This document shows positions 36,540 through 45,397 of a stretch of 64,000 nucleotides of DNA, in pieces. Every line of letters starts with the position of its first letter. Position 1 is the first letter of the stretch. The notes below the pieces were generated by a model that saw nothing but the letters and a program-made list of their open reading frames with translations, did not search any database and had not been told where the DNA came from. Made by a program: the position numbers and the translations under genes. Origin of the DNA: Vreelandella andesensis. GTDB lineage: Bacteria > Pseudomonadota > Gammaproteobacteria > Pseudomonadales > Halomonadaceae. Location: assembly GCF_003989795.1 (NCBI RefSeq), contig NZ_RZHG01000019.1, positions 248,145 to 312,144 of the forward strand, in the 5' to 3' direction.

Positions 36540-37508
36540 TTAGTGAGCGAGTTTCCACTCGTTAGCCCAATCGTTCATTTCATCGGGGAGCGGTGCCAGT
36601 GTACCGCCAAGCGCTTCGACAATATGCTGGGTGTTGCGGTAGATCATGCCCATGTAAGTGCCATCGACCGTATCCGGGTCACCCATGGCATCTGAGTAAA
36701 GTTCACCGCCAATTTCGACAGACTGGCCACGCTGTTTGGCGGCATCAATCACTGCCTGAACCGTGCGCGGGTTGATGGTGCTCTCGATGAAAAGCGCCGG
36801 AACTGCACGGTTCACGACAATATCTGTCATGTTGCGAATATCAGCAATACCCGTTTCGGTTTCTGTGCTAATGCCTTGAATACCGGCCACCTCAATATCA
36901 TAAGCACGGCCAAAGTAGCTAAACGCATCGTGAGCGGTGATCAGAATGCGCTGCTCATCGGGAATGCTGGCAATACTGTCTTTCGCCCATTCATGCAGGG
37001 CAAGCAGCTGAGCCTGATAACGTTCGGTATTGGCGTCAAACGTCGCGGCGCAGTCGGGGCGCGCTTCACTCAGCGCTGCGTTGAGCGTGGGCAGTGTTTG
37101 CGCCCATAAAGAAACGTCCATCCACAGATGGGGGTCAATGCCGTAGACATCCTGCGCGGTAATCAGCGACGCGGGGTCAATCGAGGCAGGGGCAACGGCA
37201 AGCGTTGGTGTGCGCTCGGAGAACTTTTCCAGTACGTCACCCAGCTGGCCTTCCAGCGAATAACCTGAGTAAAAAATTTGCTCGGCGTTTCGCAGCATCG
37301 CCACATCGTTGGCGCTGGCCTGGTAAAGGTGGGGGTCGACCCCCGGCCCCATCAACGCGTCAACGTTAACGCACTCACCGCCGACCTCTTGGGCAATATC
37401 GGCAATCATCCCAATGGTCGCGACCACGTTAAGCGGCGCCTCGTCAGCGGAGGCGAAATTGCCTAGTGGAAGTAGGCTTGCTAGCGCGATTGCGTATCTT
37501 GTTGCCAT
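36540..37508 (-). CDS. Metal ABC transporter binding protein (cluster A-I, TroA/ZnuA-like)
   Basis: A 322-residue periplasmic metal-binding protein with a signal peptide (about 1-22). Likely ligands are the histidine in GVDPHLYQAS, the histidine in YGIDPHLWMD, the glutamate in FIESTINPRT and the aspartate in ELYSDAMGDP: the His-His-Glu-Asp set typical of Mn/Fe-type TroA proteins rather than the three histidines of ZnuA. No histidine-rich loop is present. GGAGG lies five bases before the ATG. It is first in the four-gene minus-strand unit. Confidence 0.9.
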   Translation of the reverse strand: MATRYAIALASLLPLGNFASADEAPLNVVATIGMIADIAQEVGGECVNVDALMGPGVDPHLYQASANDVAMLRNAEQIFYSGYSLEGQLGDVLEKFSERTPTLAVAPASIDPASLITAQDVYGIDPHLWMDVSLWAQTLPTLNAALSEARPDCAATFDANTERYQAQLLALHEWAKDSIASIPDEQRILITAHDAFSYFGRAYDIEVAGIQGISTETETGIADIRNMTDIVVNRAVPALFIESTINPRTVQAVIDAAKQRGQSVEIGGELYSDAMGDPDTVDGTYMGMIYRNTQHIVEALGGTLAPLPDEMNDWANEWKLAH

Positions 37509-37749
37509 GATTTCCTCCAGTTGGAGTACTAGCTTAAACGATAGGTTGAGATAGATTGAAGTTAAGGTCGATGAGTGATGAACAATGTGACGAAACGAAA
37601 TTTATTTGCATTAAGCAAGAAGTATAGCCTTGGCTAAGTTTCTGGCGTTGTGTGTTGAATGTCAAGAAATCCGACGTACCGTCTAAGCTCTCCACGGCCA
37701 GCAGTCTGAGTGGGCGGATATGATCGCAAAGCGTGAAAAAATACACAGG

Positions 37750-37796
37750 TGTGCAATTTTGGTGCAGTAAGCCTCTTAGTTTTCATTTTTGGTGCA
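37750..37796 (+). promoter_or_regulatory. Two NtrC-like sites upstream of ureD
   Basis: TGTGCAATTTTGGTGCA (37750-37766) and TTTTCATTTTTGGTGCA (37780-37796) each end in a perfect TGGTGCA half-site and start exactly 30 bases apart, about three helical turns. They lie 65-110 bases upstream of the sigma-54 promoter. Left half-sites are weak. The rest of 37509-37860 shows no gene. Confidence 0.55.
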
Positions 37797-37860
37797 AAAA
37801 AAGGGTAGCGGTGATGTGTGTTTCCTTGCGCACCAGCGCTTTCAGCCTTTTTTTCCATTT

Positions 37861-37876
37861 TGGCGCATTCCTTGCA
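37861..37876 (+). promoter_or_regulatory. Sigma-54 promoter of the urease operon
   Basis: TGGCGCATTCCTTGCA has GG and GC at the -24/-12 spacing and nearly the same sequence as the urtA promoter. Transcription should start near 37887, which excludes the ATG at 37884 and any earlier start for ureD. Confidence 0.82.
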
Positions 37877-37916
37877 CCTAAATATGAAAGATTTATTAAC
37901 AGAAGCGAATACGCCC

Positions 37917-38801
37917 ATGATTCTGTGTGAACTTGCGACATCTGCCGCTGGCTCAGGTCACCGCTTTGATGACGAGCGCCACTGGGCGGCATCGCTGGCA
38001 CTTCGCTTTGCTAACCGCAAAGGTACTACGCGGTTGGTGCAGGCGCGCCATCAGGGGCCGCTACGGGTGCAGCGTCCGTTTTACCCAGAAGGCAGCACTG
38101 AAGCCTGCCATGTGTACGTGCTGCATCCGCCCGGCGGGTTAGTCAGCGGCGATGCGCTGACCATACGCGCTCACATTGAGCGCGATGCCCATGCACTGCT
38201 CACTACGCCTGCGGCTAACAAGCTCTATAAAGCCGACAGCCAGGGCGTGGCCTGGAGCCAACATACCGAGCTTAACGTAGACGATGGCGGCACCCTCGAA
38301 TGGCTGCCTCAGGAAACCATCGCCTTCGATGGCTCTAAAGGCAGCCAACGCACCCATATTGCGCTGCATGGCAGCGCCCGCTGCCTGGGCTGGGAAATCA
38401 TGGCGCTGGGTCGCCCGGCCAGTGAACTGCCCTACGTGTCAGGCCGCATTGAACAGCATTTTCGCTTGACGCTGGATGGCAAACCGCTGTGGCTGGAGCG
38501 CCAACCGTTAGACCCTGCTCACCCGCGTTTTATTGGCCGCTGGGGGCAGGGCGGCGCCACCGTGCAGGCGACGTTATGGGCGGTCGGCCTGGAAGATGCC
38601 GCTGCGGCGATTGATGAATTACGCGAGGCGCTGCCAGACAACCCACGTTGGGCGGTGACCGTTCGCCACGGCGTACTGCTGTTTCGCTACCTTGGAAACT
38701 CCCGTAATGAAGCCTGGGCGCTGTGTGAACAGGCCTGGCACCTGCTGCGCCCGCGCTGGATTGAGCGCGAGGCCCACACACCGCGCATATGGTTTACCTA
38801 A
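37917..38801 (+). CDS. ureD: Urease accessory protein UreD
   Basis: UreD (UreH) binds apo-urease with UreF and UreG for nickel insertion. About 294 residues from the ATG at 37917; this start is chosen because the sigma-54 promoter predicts a transcript beginning near 37887, after the in-frame ATG at 37884. Family segments seen are GPLRVQRPFYPEG, YVLHPPGGLVSGDAL, TTPAANKLYKAD and PQETIAFDGS. It is the first gene of ureDABCEFG. Confidence 0.92.
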   Translation: MILCELATSAAGSGHRFDDERHWAASLALRFANRKGTTRLVQARHQGPLRVQRPFYPEGSTEACHVYVLHPPGGLVSGDALTIRAHIERDAHALLTTPAANKLYKADSQGVAWSQHTELNVDDGGTLEWLPQETIAFDGSKGSQRTHIALHGSARCLGWEIMALGRPASELPYVSGRIEQHFRLTLDGKPLWLERQPLDPAHPRFIGRWGQGGATVQATLWAVGLEDAAAAIDELREALPDNPRWAVTVRHGVLLFRYLGNSRNEAWALCEQAWHLLRPRWIEREAHTPRIWFT

Positions 38802-38828
38802 TTCGATGCTTAGCTGGAGACATGCCCC

Positions 38829-39131
38829 ATGGAACTGACCCCACGAGACAAAGACAAGCTGCTGCTGTTTTCTGCTGCCCAGCTTGCCGAACGCCGCAAA
38901 GCACGCGGTCTGAAGCTCAACTATCCCGAAGCCATTGCGCTGATCAGCTTTGAAATCATTGAAGGTGCCCGGGATGGCAGAAGCGTCGCTGATTTAATGA
39001 GCTACGGCCGTGAAATCCTCAGCCGTGATGACGTGATGGAGGGCGTAGCGGAAATGGTGGATGAAGTGCAGGTAGAGGCCACGTTCCCAGACGGAACGAA
39101 GCTCGTGACCGTTCACACGCCCATTGTGTGA
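38829..39131 (+). CDS. ureA: Urease gamma subunit
   Basis: The 100-residue small structural subunit of urease. It shows [14 protein letters not shown] at the start, [22 protein letters not shown] in the middle and [11 protein letters not shown] at the end, all standard for UreA. It assembles with UreB and UreC as (ABC)3. The genes are separate, as in most proteobacteria, not fused as in Helicobacter. Confidence 0.97.
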   Translation: MELTPRDKDKLLLFSAAQLAERRKARGLKLNYPEAIALISFEIIEGARDGRSVADLMSYGREILSRDDVMEGVAEMVDEVQVEATFPDGTKLVTVHTPIV

Positions 39132-39171
39132 AGGGTAACCCCTCACAGCACAGCGACGAAGGAGCAAACAG

Positions 39172-39492
39172 ATGATTCCCGGTGAGTATCAGTTAAAAGA
39201 CGGTGATATTGAACTTTGCGTGGGCCGCGAACGGATTAGCGTTGAAGTGGCCAATACCGGCGACCGTCCCATTCAGATCGGCTCTCACTATCACTTTGCA
39301 GAAGCCAACCCCGCCTTGGTGTTTGATCGCAGCAAAGCCCGTGGCTTTCGCCTGGACGTGGCAGCGGGCACCGCGATTCGCTTTGAGCCTGGCCAGACCC
39401 GCGACGTCACGCTGATTCCGTTTGTTGGCAAGCGCCACATCTATGGTTTTCGTGGCGAAGTGATGGGCGCGCTCGATGGAGGTAAACAATGA
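39172..39492 (+). CDS. ureB: Urease beta subunit
   Basis: The 106-residue beta subunit, with [39 protein letters not shown] in two parts, and the closing [21 protein letters not shown] precedes the ATG by a good distance. Its stop overlaps the ureC start as ATGA. Confidence 0.97.
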   Translation: MIPGEYQLKDGDIELCVGRERISVEVANTGDRPIQIGSHYHFAEANPALVFDRSKARGFRLDVAAGTAIRFEPGQTRDVTLIPFVGKRHIYGFRGEVMGALDGGKQ

Positions 39493-41204
39493 AACCGGTT
39501 AACAAAATCAGTCGGCAAGCCTACGCCGATATGTATGGCCCGACAGTGGGCGACCGCGTGCGCCTGGGCGATACCGAACTGTGGATTGAGGTTGAGCAAG
39601 ACGCGACCCATTATGGCGACGAGGTGAAATTCGGCGGGGGAAAGGTGATCCGCGATGGCATGGGCCAAAGTCAGCGCCTGGATGCCACGGTGATGGATAC
39701 GGTGATTACCAATGCGCTGATTTTGGACTGGTGGGGCATTGTTAAAGCCGATGTAGGCCTGAAAAACGGGCGCATTGCGGCGATTGGCAAGGCAGGTAAT
39801 CCGGATACCCAGCCTGATGTGGAGATTGTGATTGGCCCTGGCACGGAAATCATTGCGGGAGAAGGCAAGATTCTCACCGCCGGTGCTCTGGATGCGCATA
39901 TCCACTTTGTCTGTCCTCAGTTGGTTGAAGAAGCGCTGATGAGCGGCATTACCACCATGCTGGGGGGTGGCACCGGGCCTGCCACCGGCACCAATGCCAC
40001 CACCTGCACCCCTGGCGAATGGCATATCGGTAAGATGTTGCAGGCCGTTGATGATATGCCAATGAATATCGGTTTTTTGGGCAAGGGTAACGCCAGCCTT
40101 CCAGAAGCGTTGGAAGCGCAGTTGGAAGCAGGTGCCATGGGCCTGAAGCTGCATGAAGACTGGGGAACGACGCCGGCTGCGATTGATAACTGCTTGAGCG
40201 TGGCCGAGCGTTATGACGTCCAGATCGCCATTCACACCGACACGCTCAATGAATCGGGGTTTGTGGAAGATACCCTGGCGGCGTTTAAAGAGCGCGGGAT
40301 TCACACCTACCACACCGAGGGGGCAGGCGGCGGCCACGCGCCGGATATCATCACCGCCTGCTCAAAAGCGTACGTGCTGCCGTCTTCCACTAACCCAACG
40401 CGGCCTTATACGGTTAACACCATCGACGAGCACCTGGATATGTTGATGGTCTGCCACCACTTGGACCCCAACATTCCTGAAGACGTGGCCTTTGCTGACT
40501 CACGCATTCGCCGGGAAACCATCGCCGCTGAAGACATTCTTCACGATCTTGGGGTGATCTCGATGATTGCCTCGGACTCACAGGCCATGGGTCGGGTGGG
40601 GGAGTCGATCTGTAGAACCTGGCAAACCGCCCACAAGATGAAGGTACAGCGTGGCCTGTTGCCGGAAGATGAGGCGCTGGGCGCCGATAACTTCCGTGCC
40701 AAACGCTATATCGCCAAGTACACCATCAATCAGGCGTTGACCCACGGCATTGCCCACGAAGTCGGCTCGGTAGAAGTGGGTAAAATGGCTGATCTGGTGC
40801 TCTGGAAGCCGGCGTTTTTCGGCGTGAAGCCAGCGATGATTATTAAAGGTGGCATGATTGCAGCAGCGCCGATGGGTGACCCCAACGCGTCTATTCCTAC
40901 CCCCCAGCCGGTGCATTACCGCTATATGTTTGGTGCCTTTGGGCGCGCGGCTAGCCAGACCCGGCTCAGCTTTGTCAGCCAGGCGGCGATTGATGCGGGT
41001 ATTAAAGAGCGTCTTGGTCTGCAAAGCCCTTTGTCGGCGTGTAAAAACGTCCGTGGCGTGCGCAAAACAGACATGAAACTTAACGACGCCTGCCCGGAAC
41101 TCACCGTTGACCCGCAAACCTATGAAGTGCGCTGCGATGGTGAGCTGCTCACCTGCGAACCTGCCACCGAACTGCCGCTGGCGCAGCGCTATCACCTTTT
41201 TTAA
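39489..41204 (+). CDS. ureC: Urease alpha (catalytic) subunit
   Basis: Hydrolyses urea to ammonia and carbamate at a di-nickel centre. The 571-residue protein has all expected ligands: the HxH pair H137/H139 in DAHIHF, carbamylated K220 with H222 in GLKLHEDWG, the histidines in [11 protein letters not shown] and [12 protein letters not shown], and the aspartate in ASDSQAMGR. The flap segment [20 protein letters not shown] is intact. No truncation or odd residue was noticed, so the enzyme should be active if matured. Confidence 0.98.
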   Translation: MKPVNKISRQAYADMYGPTVGDRVRLGDTELWIEVEQDATHYGDEVKFGGGKVIRDGMGQSQRLDATVMDTVITNALILDWWGIVKADVGLKNGRIAAIGKAGNPDTQPDVEIVIGPGTEIIAGEGKILTAGALDAHIHFVCPQLVEEALMSGITTMLGGGTGPATGTNATTCTPGEWHIGKMLQAVDDMPMNIGFLGKGNASLPEALEAQLEAGAMGLKLHEDWGTTPAAIDNCLSVAERYDVQIAIHTDTLNESGFVEDTLAAFKERGIHTYHTEGAGGGHAPDIITACSKAYVLPSSTNPTRPYTVNTIDEHLDMLMVCHHLDPNIPEDVAFADSRIRRETIAAEDILHDLGVISMIASDSQAMGRVGESICRTWQTAHKMKVQRGLLPEDEALGADNFRAKRYIAKYTINQALTHGIAHEVGSVEVGKMADLVLWKPAFFGVKPAMIIKGGMIAAAPMGDPNASIPTPQPVHYRYMFGAFGRAASQTRLSFVSQAAIDAGIKERLGLQSPLSACKNVRGVRKTDMKLNDACPELTVDPQTYEVRCDGELLTCEPATELPLAQRYHLF

Positions 41205-41228
41205 GCCCATTTTGTTCGAGGAGCCGGT

Positions 41229-41816
41229 ATGTTGAAACTGATAGAACGCCTGGGGCCGATAGCGGAAAACGCCGCCAGCGACACGCTAACATTGCCCTTT
41301 GAGCTGCGCATTCGTGGACGCCTAAAAGCGGACAGCGACAGCGGCCAAGCGTTGGGCCTGTTTCTCGACCGAGGCCCAGTGCTGCGCGATGGTGAAGGCC
41401 TGAAAGCGGAAAGCGGCGAGGTGGTACGCATACGTGCTGCCATCGAGCCGGTGGTGACGGCACGGGTTAGCGCAGGTTTGCCTCTGGCGCGGCTGGCGTA
41501 CCATCTTGGCAACCGCCATGTGCAGCTGGCCTTGGGTGAAGATGAAAAAGGTAGTTGGGTGCGTTTCCCGCCGGATCATGTGCTAGAGGAGCTGGCGGCA
41601 TTGCTGGGGGCTGAGCTTGAGCACCACAACGCCACCTTCGACCCAGAACCAGGGGCCTATAACCAGGTAGGCGGTGGGCATTCACACGGCCATTCTCATT
41701 CTCATGGTCACGGGGACGACCACGACCACACTCATAATCACGAGCATTCACAAGAACATTCACAAGAACATTCACAAGAGCATGAACATGAGCATCACCA
41801 TCACCATGCCCACTGA
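41229..41816 (+). CDS. ureE: Urease accessory protein UreE, His-rich nickel metallochaperone
   Basis: Delivers nickel to the UreDFG-apourease complex. The 195-residue protein has the N-terminal peptide-binding domain (about 1-75), the metal-binding domain with YHLGNRHVQL and the PDHVLEELAALLG helix, and a long tail from about residue 155 in which roughly half the residues are histidine. Part of the tail is encoded by three tandem 12-bp units giving HSQE repeats (41745-41780). The end overlaps ureF. Confidence 0.95.
   Translation: MLKLIERLGPIAENAASDTLTLPFELRIRGRLKADSDSGQALGLFLDRGPVLRDGEGLKAESGEVVRIRAAIEPVVTARVSAGLPLARLAYHLGNRHVQLALGEDEKGSWVRFPPDHVLEELAALLGAELEHHNATFDPEPGAYNQVGGGHSHGHSHSHGHGDDHDHTHNHEHSQEHSQEHSQEHEHEHHHHHAH
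41745..41780 (+). repeat. Three tandem 12-bp units in the UreE tail
   Basis: CATTCACAAGAA at 41745 and 41757 and CATTCACAAGAG at 41769 encode successive HSQE units. Copy number changes would lengthen or shorten the metal-binding tail in frame. Confidence 0.9.
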
Positions 41817-42507
41817 TTTGGCCGCGCGGGAAAGCCAAAGCAATGACTTAGCCCTGTTAGGGCTAATGCAGCTGGTCAGCCCGGCGTTGCCCATTGGTGC
41901 CTTTGCATTTTCCCAGGGGCTGGAAAGCGCCTTTGAACTCGGCTGGGTAAGCGATGAGCAAAGCCTGGCTAAGTGGCTTTCCGGCGTACTGGAAGACGGC
42001 CTGACCCGTTGTGAACTGCCGCTGATTGCCCGCTTATATAGCGCTTTTGAACTCTCCGACAGCAATGCGATAGCCCAGTGGGATGAATGGCTGGCCGCCA
42101 CCCGGGAAACCGCTGAATTGGCCGCCGAGGATAGTCGCTTGGGCGCTTCACTCAAGCGCCTGCTAGGCAGCCTGGACTTATTACCCGATGAGGATTTATT
42201 ACCGGCTCAGGCAGGCTACGTCACGCTGTTTAGCTATGCCGCCCATCGGCGTGGCGTGTCCAAACGTCAGGCGCTTTTAGGGTTTGGCTGGGCGTGGCTG
42301 GAAAACCAGCTGGCGGTGGCATGCAAAGCGCTGCCCTTGGGGCACACCGCTGCCCAGCGGGTGATTGAACAACTGCGCAAAGAGCTGGTGAGCGCCGTCG
42401 ATCAGGCACTATTGCTCGACGATGATGAACTTGGCCCCGTACTGCCAGGCGTGGCGCTGGCAAGCGCGCTGCACGAAACCCAATATTCGCGTTTGTTTAG
42501 AAGTTAA
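41788..42507 (+). CDS. ureF: Urease accessory protein UreF
   Basis: With UreD and UreG it forms the urease activation complex and acts as a checkpoint on UreG GTPase. About 239 residues; helical. Family segments are LMQLVSPALPIGAFAFSQGLE, GWVSDEQSLAKWL and LALQ-like end segment LASALHETQYSRLFRS. The ATG at 41788 has AAGAG at 7 bases; 41806 is an alternative that lies nearer the ureE stop. Either way the start is inside the His-tail coding region of ureE, in another frame. Confidence 0.92.
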   Translation: MSITITMPTDLAARESQSNDLALLGLMQLVSPALPIGAFAFSQGLESAFELGWVSDEQSLAKWLSGVLEDGLTRCELPLIARLYSAFELSDSNAIAQWDEWLAATRETAELAAEDSRLGASLKRLLGSLDLLPDEDLLPAQAGYVTLFSYAAHRRGVSKRQALLGFGWAWLENQLAVACKALPLGHTAAQRVIEQLRKELVSAVDQALLLDDDELGPVLPGVALASALHETQYSRLFRS

Positions 42508-42537
42508 TCGAACGAGTTAATCGAATAAGTTAATCGG
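42502..42537 (+). repeat. 13-bp repeat units across the ureF stop and ureG leader
   Basis: AGTTAATCGAACG, AGTTAATCGAATA and AGTTAATCGG follow each other at 42502, 42515 and 42528. The first copy contains the ureF TAA stop. Confidence 0.85.
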
Positions 42538-42576
42538 ATGTTTCTTAATCAACAAACAACGTTTTAGGAGAGAGAT

Positions 42577-43209
42577 ATGACGCACTGTTTACGCGTTGGG
42601 GTCGGTGGCCCGGTGGGGTCCGGTAAAACCGCGCTGCTTAAGCAGCTTTGTTCGTCGCTACGGGATTACTACGATATCGCCGTTGTGACCAATGACATTT
42701 ATACCCGCGAAGACGCTGATTTTCTGCTCAAGCATAATGCGCTGGCCGCCGACCGCATCCTTGGTGTAGAAACCGGCGGCTGCCCACATACGGCTATCCG
42801 TGAAGATGCTTCGATGAATTTGGCGGCTATTGACGAGCTACATGCCCGTCATCCAAAGCTAGAGCTGGTGCTGGTGGAATCCGGTGGCGACAACCTTTCT
42901 GCAACCTTCAGCCCAGAGCTTTCTGATCTCACGCTTTACGTGATCGACGTGTCTGCCGGCGACAAGATTCCCCGTAAAGGTGGGCCGGGCATTACCAAGT
43001 CAGACTTGCTGATTATCAACAAGATTGATATTGCCGAGCAGGTACACGCTTCGCTTGAGGTAATGGAGCGCGATTCCAAGAAGATGCGCGGTGAGCGGCC
43101 CTTTGTGTTTACTAATCTCTACGATGGCGTTGGGCTTGAAGAGATCATCCGCTTTATTCTTGATAAAGGCATGCTGGATGAGCGCCGGCCTCAGGCGGCA
43201 ACGGCATAG
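42577..43209 (+). CDS. ureG: Urease accessory GTPase UreG
   Basis: A SIMIBI GTPase of 210 residues that drives nickel delivery to urease. P-loop GPVGSGKT is at residues 11-18; [15 protein letters not shown] carries the nickel-binding CPH motif; [17 protein letters not shown] and NKIDIA (guanine recognition) are visible. It is the last gene of the urease cluster; AGGAGAG precedes the ATG. Confidence 0.97.
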   Translation: MTHCLRVGVGGPVGSGKTALLKQLCSSLRDYYDIAVVTNDIYTREDADFLLKHNALAADRILGVETGGCPHTAIREDASMNLAAIDELHARHPKLELVLVESGGDNLSATFSPELSDLTLYVIDVSAGDKIPRKGGPGITKSDLLIINKIDIAEQVHASLEVMERDSKKMRGERPFVFTNLYDGVGLEEIIRFILDKGMLDERRPQAATA

Positions 43210-43230
43210 GCGTTGCGAAAATCGGTCCCA

Positions 43231-43268
43231 ATAAAAAACTGCTCTGCCCCAAATGGGGGCAGAGCAGT
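43231..43268 (-). terminator. Hairpin with U-run on the minus strand after ureG
   Basis: ACTGCTCTGCCCC and GGGGCAGAGCAGT form a 13-bp perfect stem. The T-run lies on the minus-strand side, so it terminates leftward transcription best; it may still act on ureG. A second, weaker plus-strand hairpin (AACGGCC / GGCGTT with a T-run) lies at 43331-43358. No gene is seen in 43210-43467. Confidence 0.65.
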
Positions 43269-43467
43269 CAAAAGACGTGGCTAGCGGCTTGCTAAAACGA
43301 GCCAACCTTGGCCACCACGCTCCTAAAATGAACGGCCTATTTACGGCGTTAATTTTTTGTTTCTAAACAAAAAACACGAAGGACGGCTAAAGTTGGCACA
43401 GGTTAGGTCGATAGGGGATGCATAGATTTTTTAAAAATCCTTTCAATGACCTACTGAGAAATGCGTA

Positions 43468-45264
43468 ATGGCCACTCCACCTCTTTCTTCGACTACGACC
43501 CCGCAAAAACGACGCCTTAGTCTACAAGCTAAAGTGCTAACGCTTGTGCTGCTGCCGCTGTTTATCGTGACCGCCGGGTTAGTCGCGTTTAACGCCTATG
43601 AGCGCATTCAAAATACCCGCGATACGCTGGCAAATCAGCGCGAGGTGCTGATTGAAGAGCGCCGCAATGCGGTGCGCGATATTGTTCAAGTGGCGACGAC
43701 CGCTATTTCTCCCATTTATGAACAAGCGGATGCCAACGACGAAGACGCCAAGCAGCAGGTAGCAGAGCTGGTGCGCGCCATGCGCTTTGAAGGTAATAAC
43801 TACGTTTTTATCTACGACTTCGATGGTAACAATATCGTTACTGCCCCCGCGCCAGAGCGTGAGGGTACCAACATGATGGATGTAAGGACTCCTGACGGAA
43901 ACTACCTTATCCGCGACATCCTTCAAGTTGCCCAAAATGGCGGTGGGTTTCATAGCTACTTATGGGAGTACCCAAGCACCCGTGAAATCGTGCCCAAACA
44001 CTCTTACGTAGATAGCCTTGAAAAATGGGGCTGGATGATTGGTGCGGGCGTTTACGTCACGGATGTGGACGCGGTTGTTGCCGAGCTTGAGGCGACTGCT
44101 AATGCGGATCTGCGCCGGTCCATCCTGTTCGCTATTTTGTTAGGAGCTGCCTTATTTTTGGTAGTGGCACTGCTCGCATTTGGCTTTGTGCGCCGCACCG
44201 TAGGGCCGATTAAACGCACCGCCAGCGCGATGCACGATATCGCACAAGGCCGTGGCGACCTTACCCGCCGCCTAGCGGTAGAGAGCAATGACGAAGTGGG
44301 TAATCTAGCGGTTCAGTTCAACGCTTTTGTCGAGCGTATGCAGGAAACCTTGCGTGATGTGCGCCGTAGCACCATGAGTGTTTATCACTCGGCGGGGGAG
44401 ATGTCCCATAGCTCCGAGGAACTGGCCACCCGCACCGAACAGGCCGCTGCCAATTTGCAAGAAACCTCGGCCTCCATGGAAGAAATCACCTCAACCGTGA
44501 ATCACAGTGCGGATAACGCCCAGCAGGCTAATCAGCTGGTGCAGTCCACCGCAGAAGTAGCTCATCATGGTGAAGAAGCCATGGGGCAGGTCGAGCGGAC
44601 GATGCACGATATTAACGACTCGGCGACGCGCATCAGCGAAATTATCACCATGATTGATGCCATCGCTTTCCAAACCAATATTCTGGCACTTAACGCCTCA
44701 GTGGAAGCGGCGCGCGCGGGTGAGCATGGTCGCGGCTTTGCGGTAGTTGCCCAAGAAGTACGAGTGCTCGCTAGTCGCTCCAGCGATGCCTCTAAAGAGA
44801 TTCGCGGGCTGATTGACAATTCAGTGCAACATACTCACGCGGGTGCCGAGCTGGTACGCAAGGCGGGTGCAACGATGCACGACATTGTTGAAAGTGTCTC
44901 CAAGGTGACCGATGTGATCGGCGAGATTACCGCTGGCGCCAAAGAGCAAAGCAGCGGTATTGGTCAGATTAATACCGCCGTTGCAGAAATGGATACCATG
45001 ACTCAGCAAAACGCTGCCATGGTGCAGGAGTCCACCACGGCTGCCGCCAATATGCGCCGTCATGCAGAGCACCTCAATGGGCTGATCAACACCTTCATAC
45101 TCGGCGATGATGAACCACAAACCTCGTCGATACGGCAGTCAGCAAACCAGTCACGCCAGGCACTGCCTTCTGGCGCGCCAACTAGTCAGGAACTCAAGCG
45201 CCCCGCGCTCTCCGCTAAGCCAGCGCCTGTTAAAAGTGGAGAAGACGACTGGGAAGCGTTCTAA
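43468..45264 (+). CDS. Methyl-accepting chemotaxis protein with Cache sensor and CheR tether
   Basis: A 598-residue chemoreceptor: TM1 (about 23-43), periplasmic single Cache domain (about 50-205; [18 protein letters not shown] and [13 protein letters not shown] are typical), TM2 (about 215-238), HAMP (about 240-292) and a signalling domain with the highly conserved tip [20 protein letters not shown]. The C-terminus DWEAF resembles the xWxxF pentapeptide that binds CheR. The ligand is unknown; Cache receptors of this kind bind small organic acids, amines or similar. It stands alone after the urease operon. Confidence 0.94.
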   Translation: MATPPLSSTTTPQKRRLSLQAKVLTLVLLPLFIVTAGLVAFNAYERIQNTRDTLANQREVLIEERRNAVRDIVQVATTAISPIYEQADANDEDAKQQVAELVRAMRFEGNNYVFIYDFDGNNIVTAPAPEREGTNMMDVRTPDGNYLIRDILQVAQNGGGFHSYLWEYPSTREIVPKHSYVDSLEKWGWMIGAGVYVTDVDAVVAELEATANADLRRSILFAILLGAALFLVVALLAFGFVRRTVGPIKRTASAMHDIAQGRGDLTRRLAVESNDEVGNLAVQFNAFVERMQETLRDVRRSTMSVYHSAGEMSHSSEELATRTEQAAANLQETSASMEEITSTVNHSADNAQQANQLVQSTAEVAHHGEEAMGQVERTMHDINDSATRISEIITMIDAIAFQTNILALNASVEAARAGEHGRGFAVVAQEVRVLASRSSDASKEIRGLIDNSVQHTHAGAELVRKAGATMHDIVESVSKVTDVIGEITAGAKEQSSGIGQINTAVAEMDTMTQQNAAMVQESTTAAANMRRHAEHLNGLINTFILGDDEPQTSSIRQSANQSRQALPSGAPTSQELKRPALSAKPAPVKSGEDDWEAF

Positions 45265-45397
45265 GCCTAGCGTTGGCGCAGGTGGTTGATCACATATCAG
45301 CTCCCGCTGGCGGGGGCTGAGCCCATGGTGTAGCGTTATCTCACTTTTACCGGGTAGCCAATGATGCGGCTCATTTAATAACAACGTGGTAAACGTG

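Noticed and set aside
37818-37916. Longer N-terminus for UreD
   Set aside because: The sigma-54 promoter at 37861-37876 predicts transcription from about 37887, downstream of those starts.
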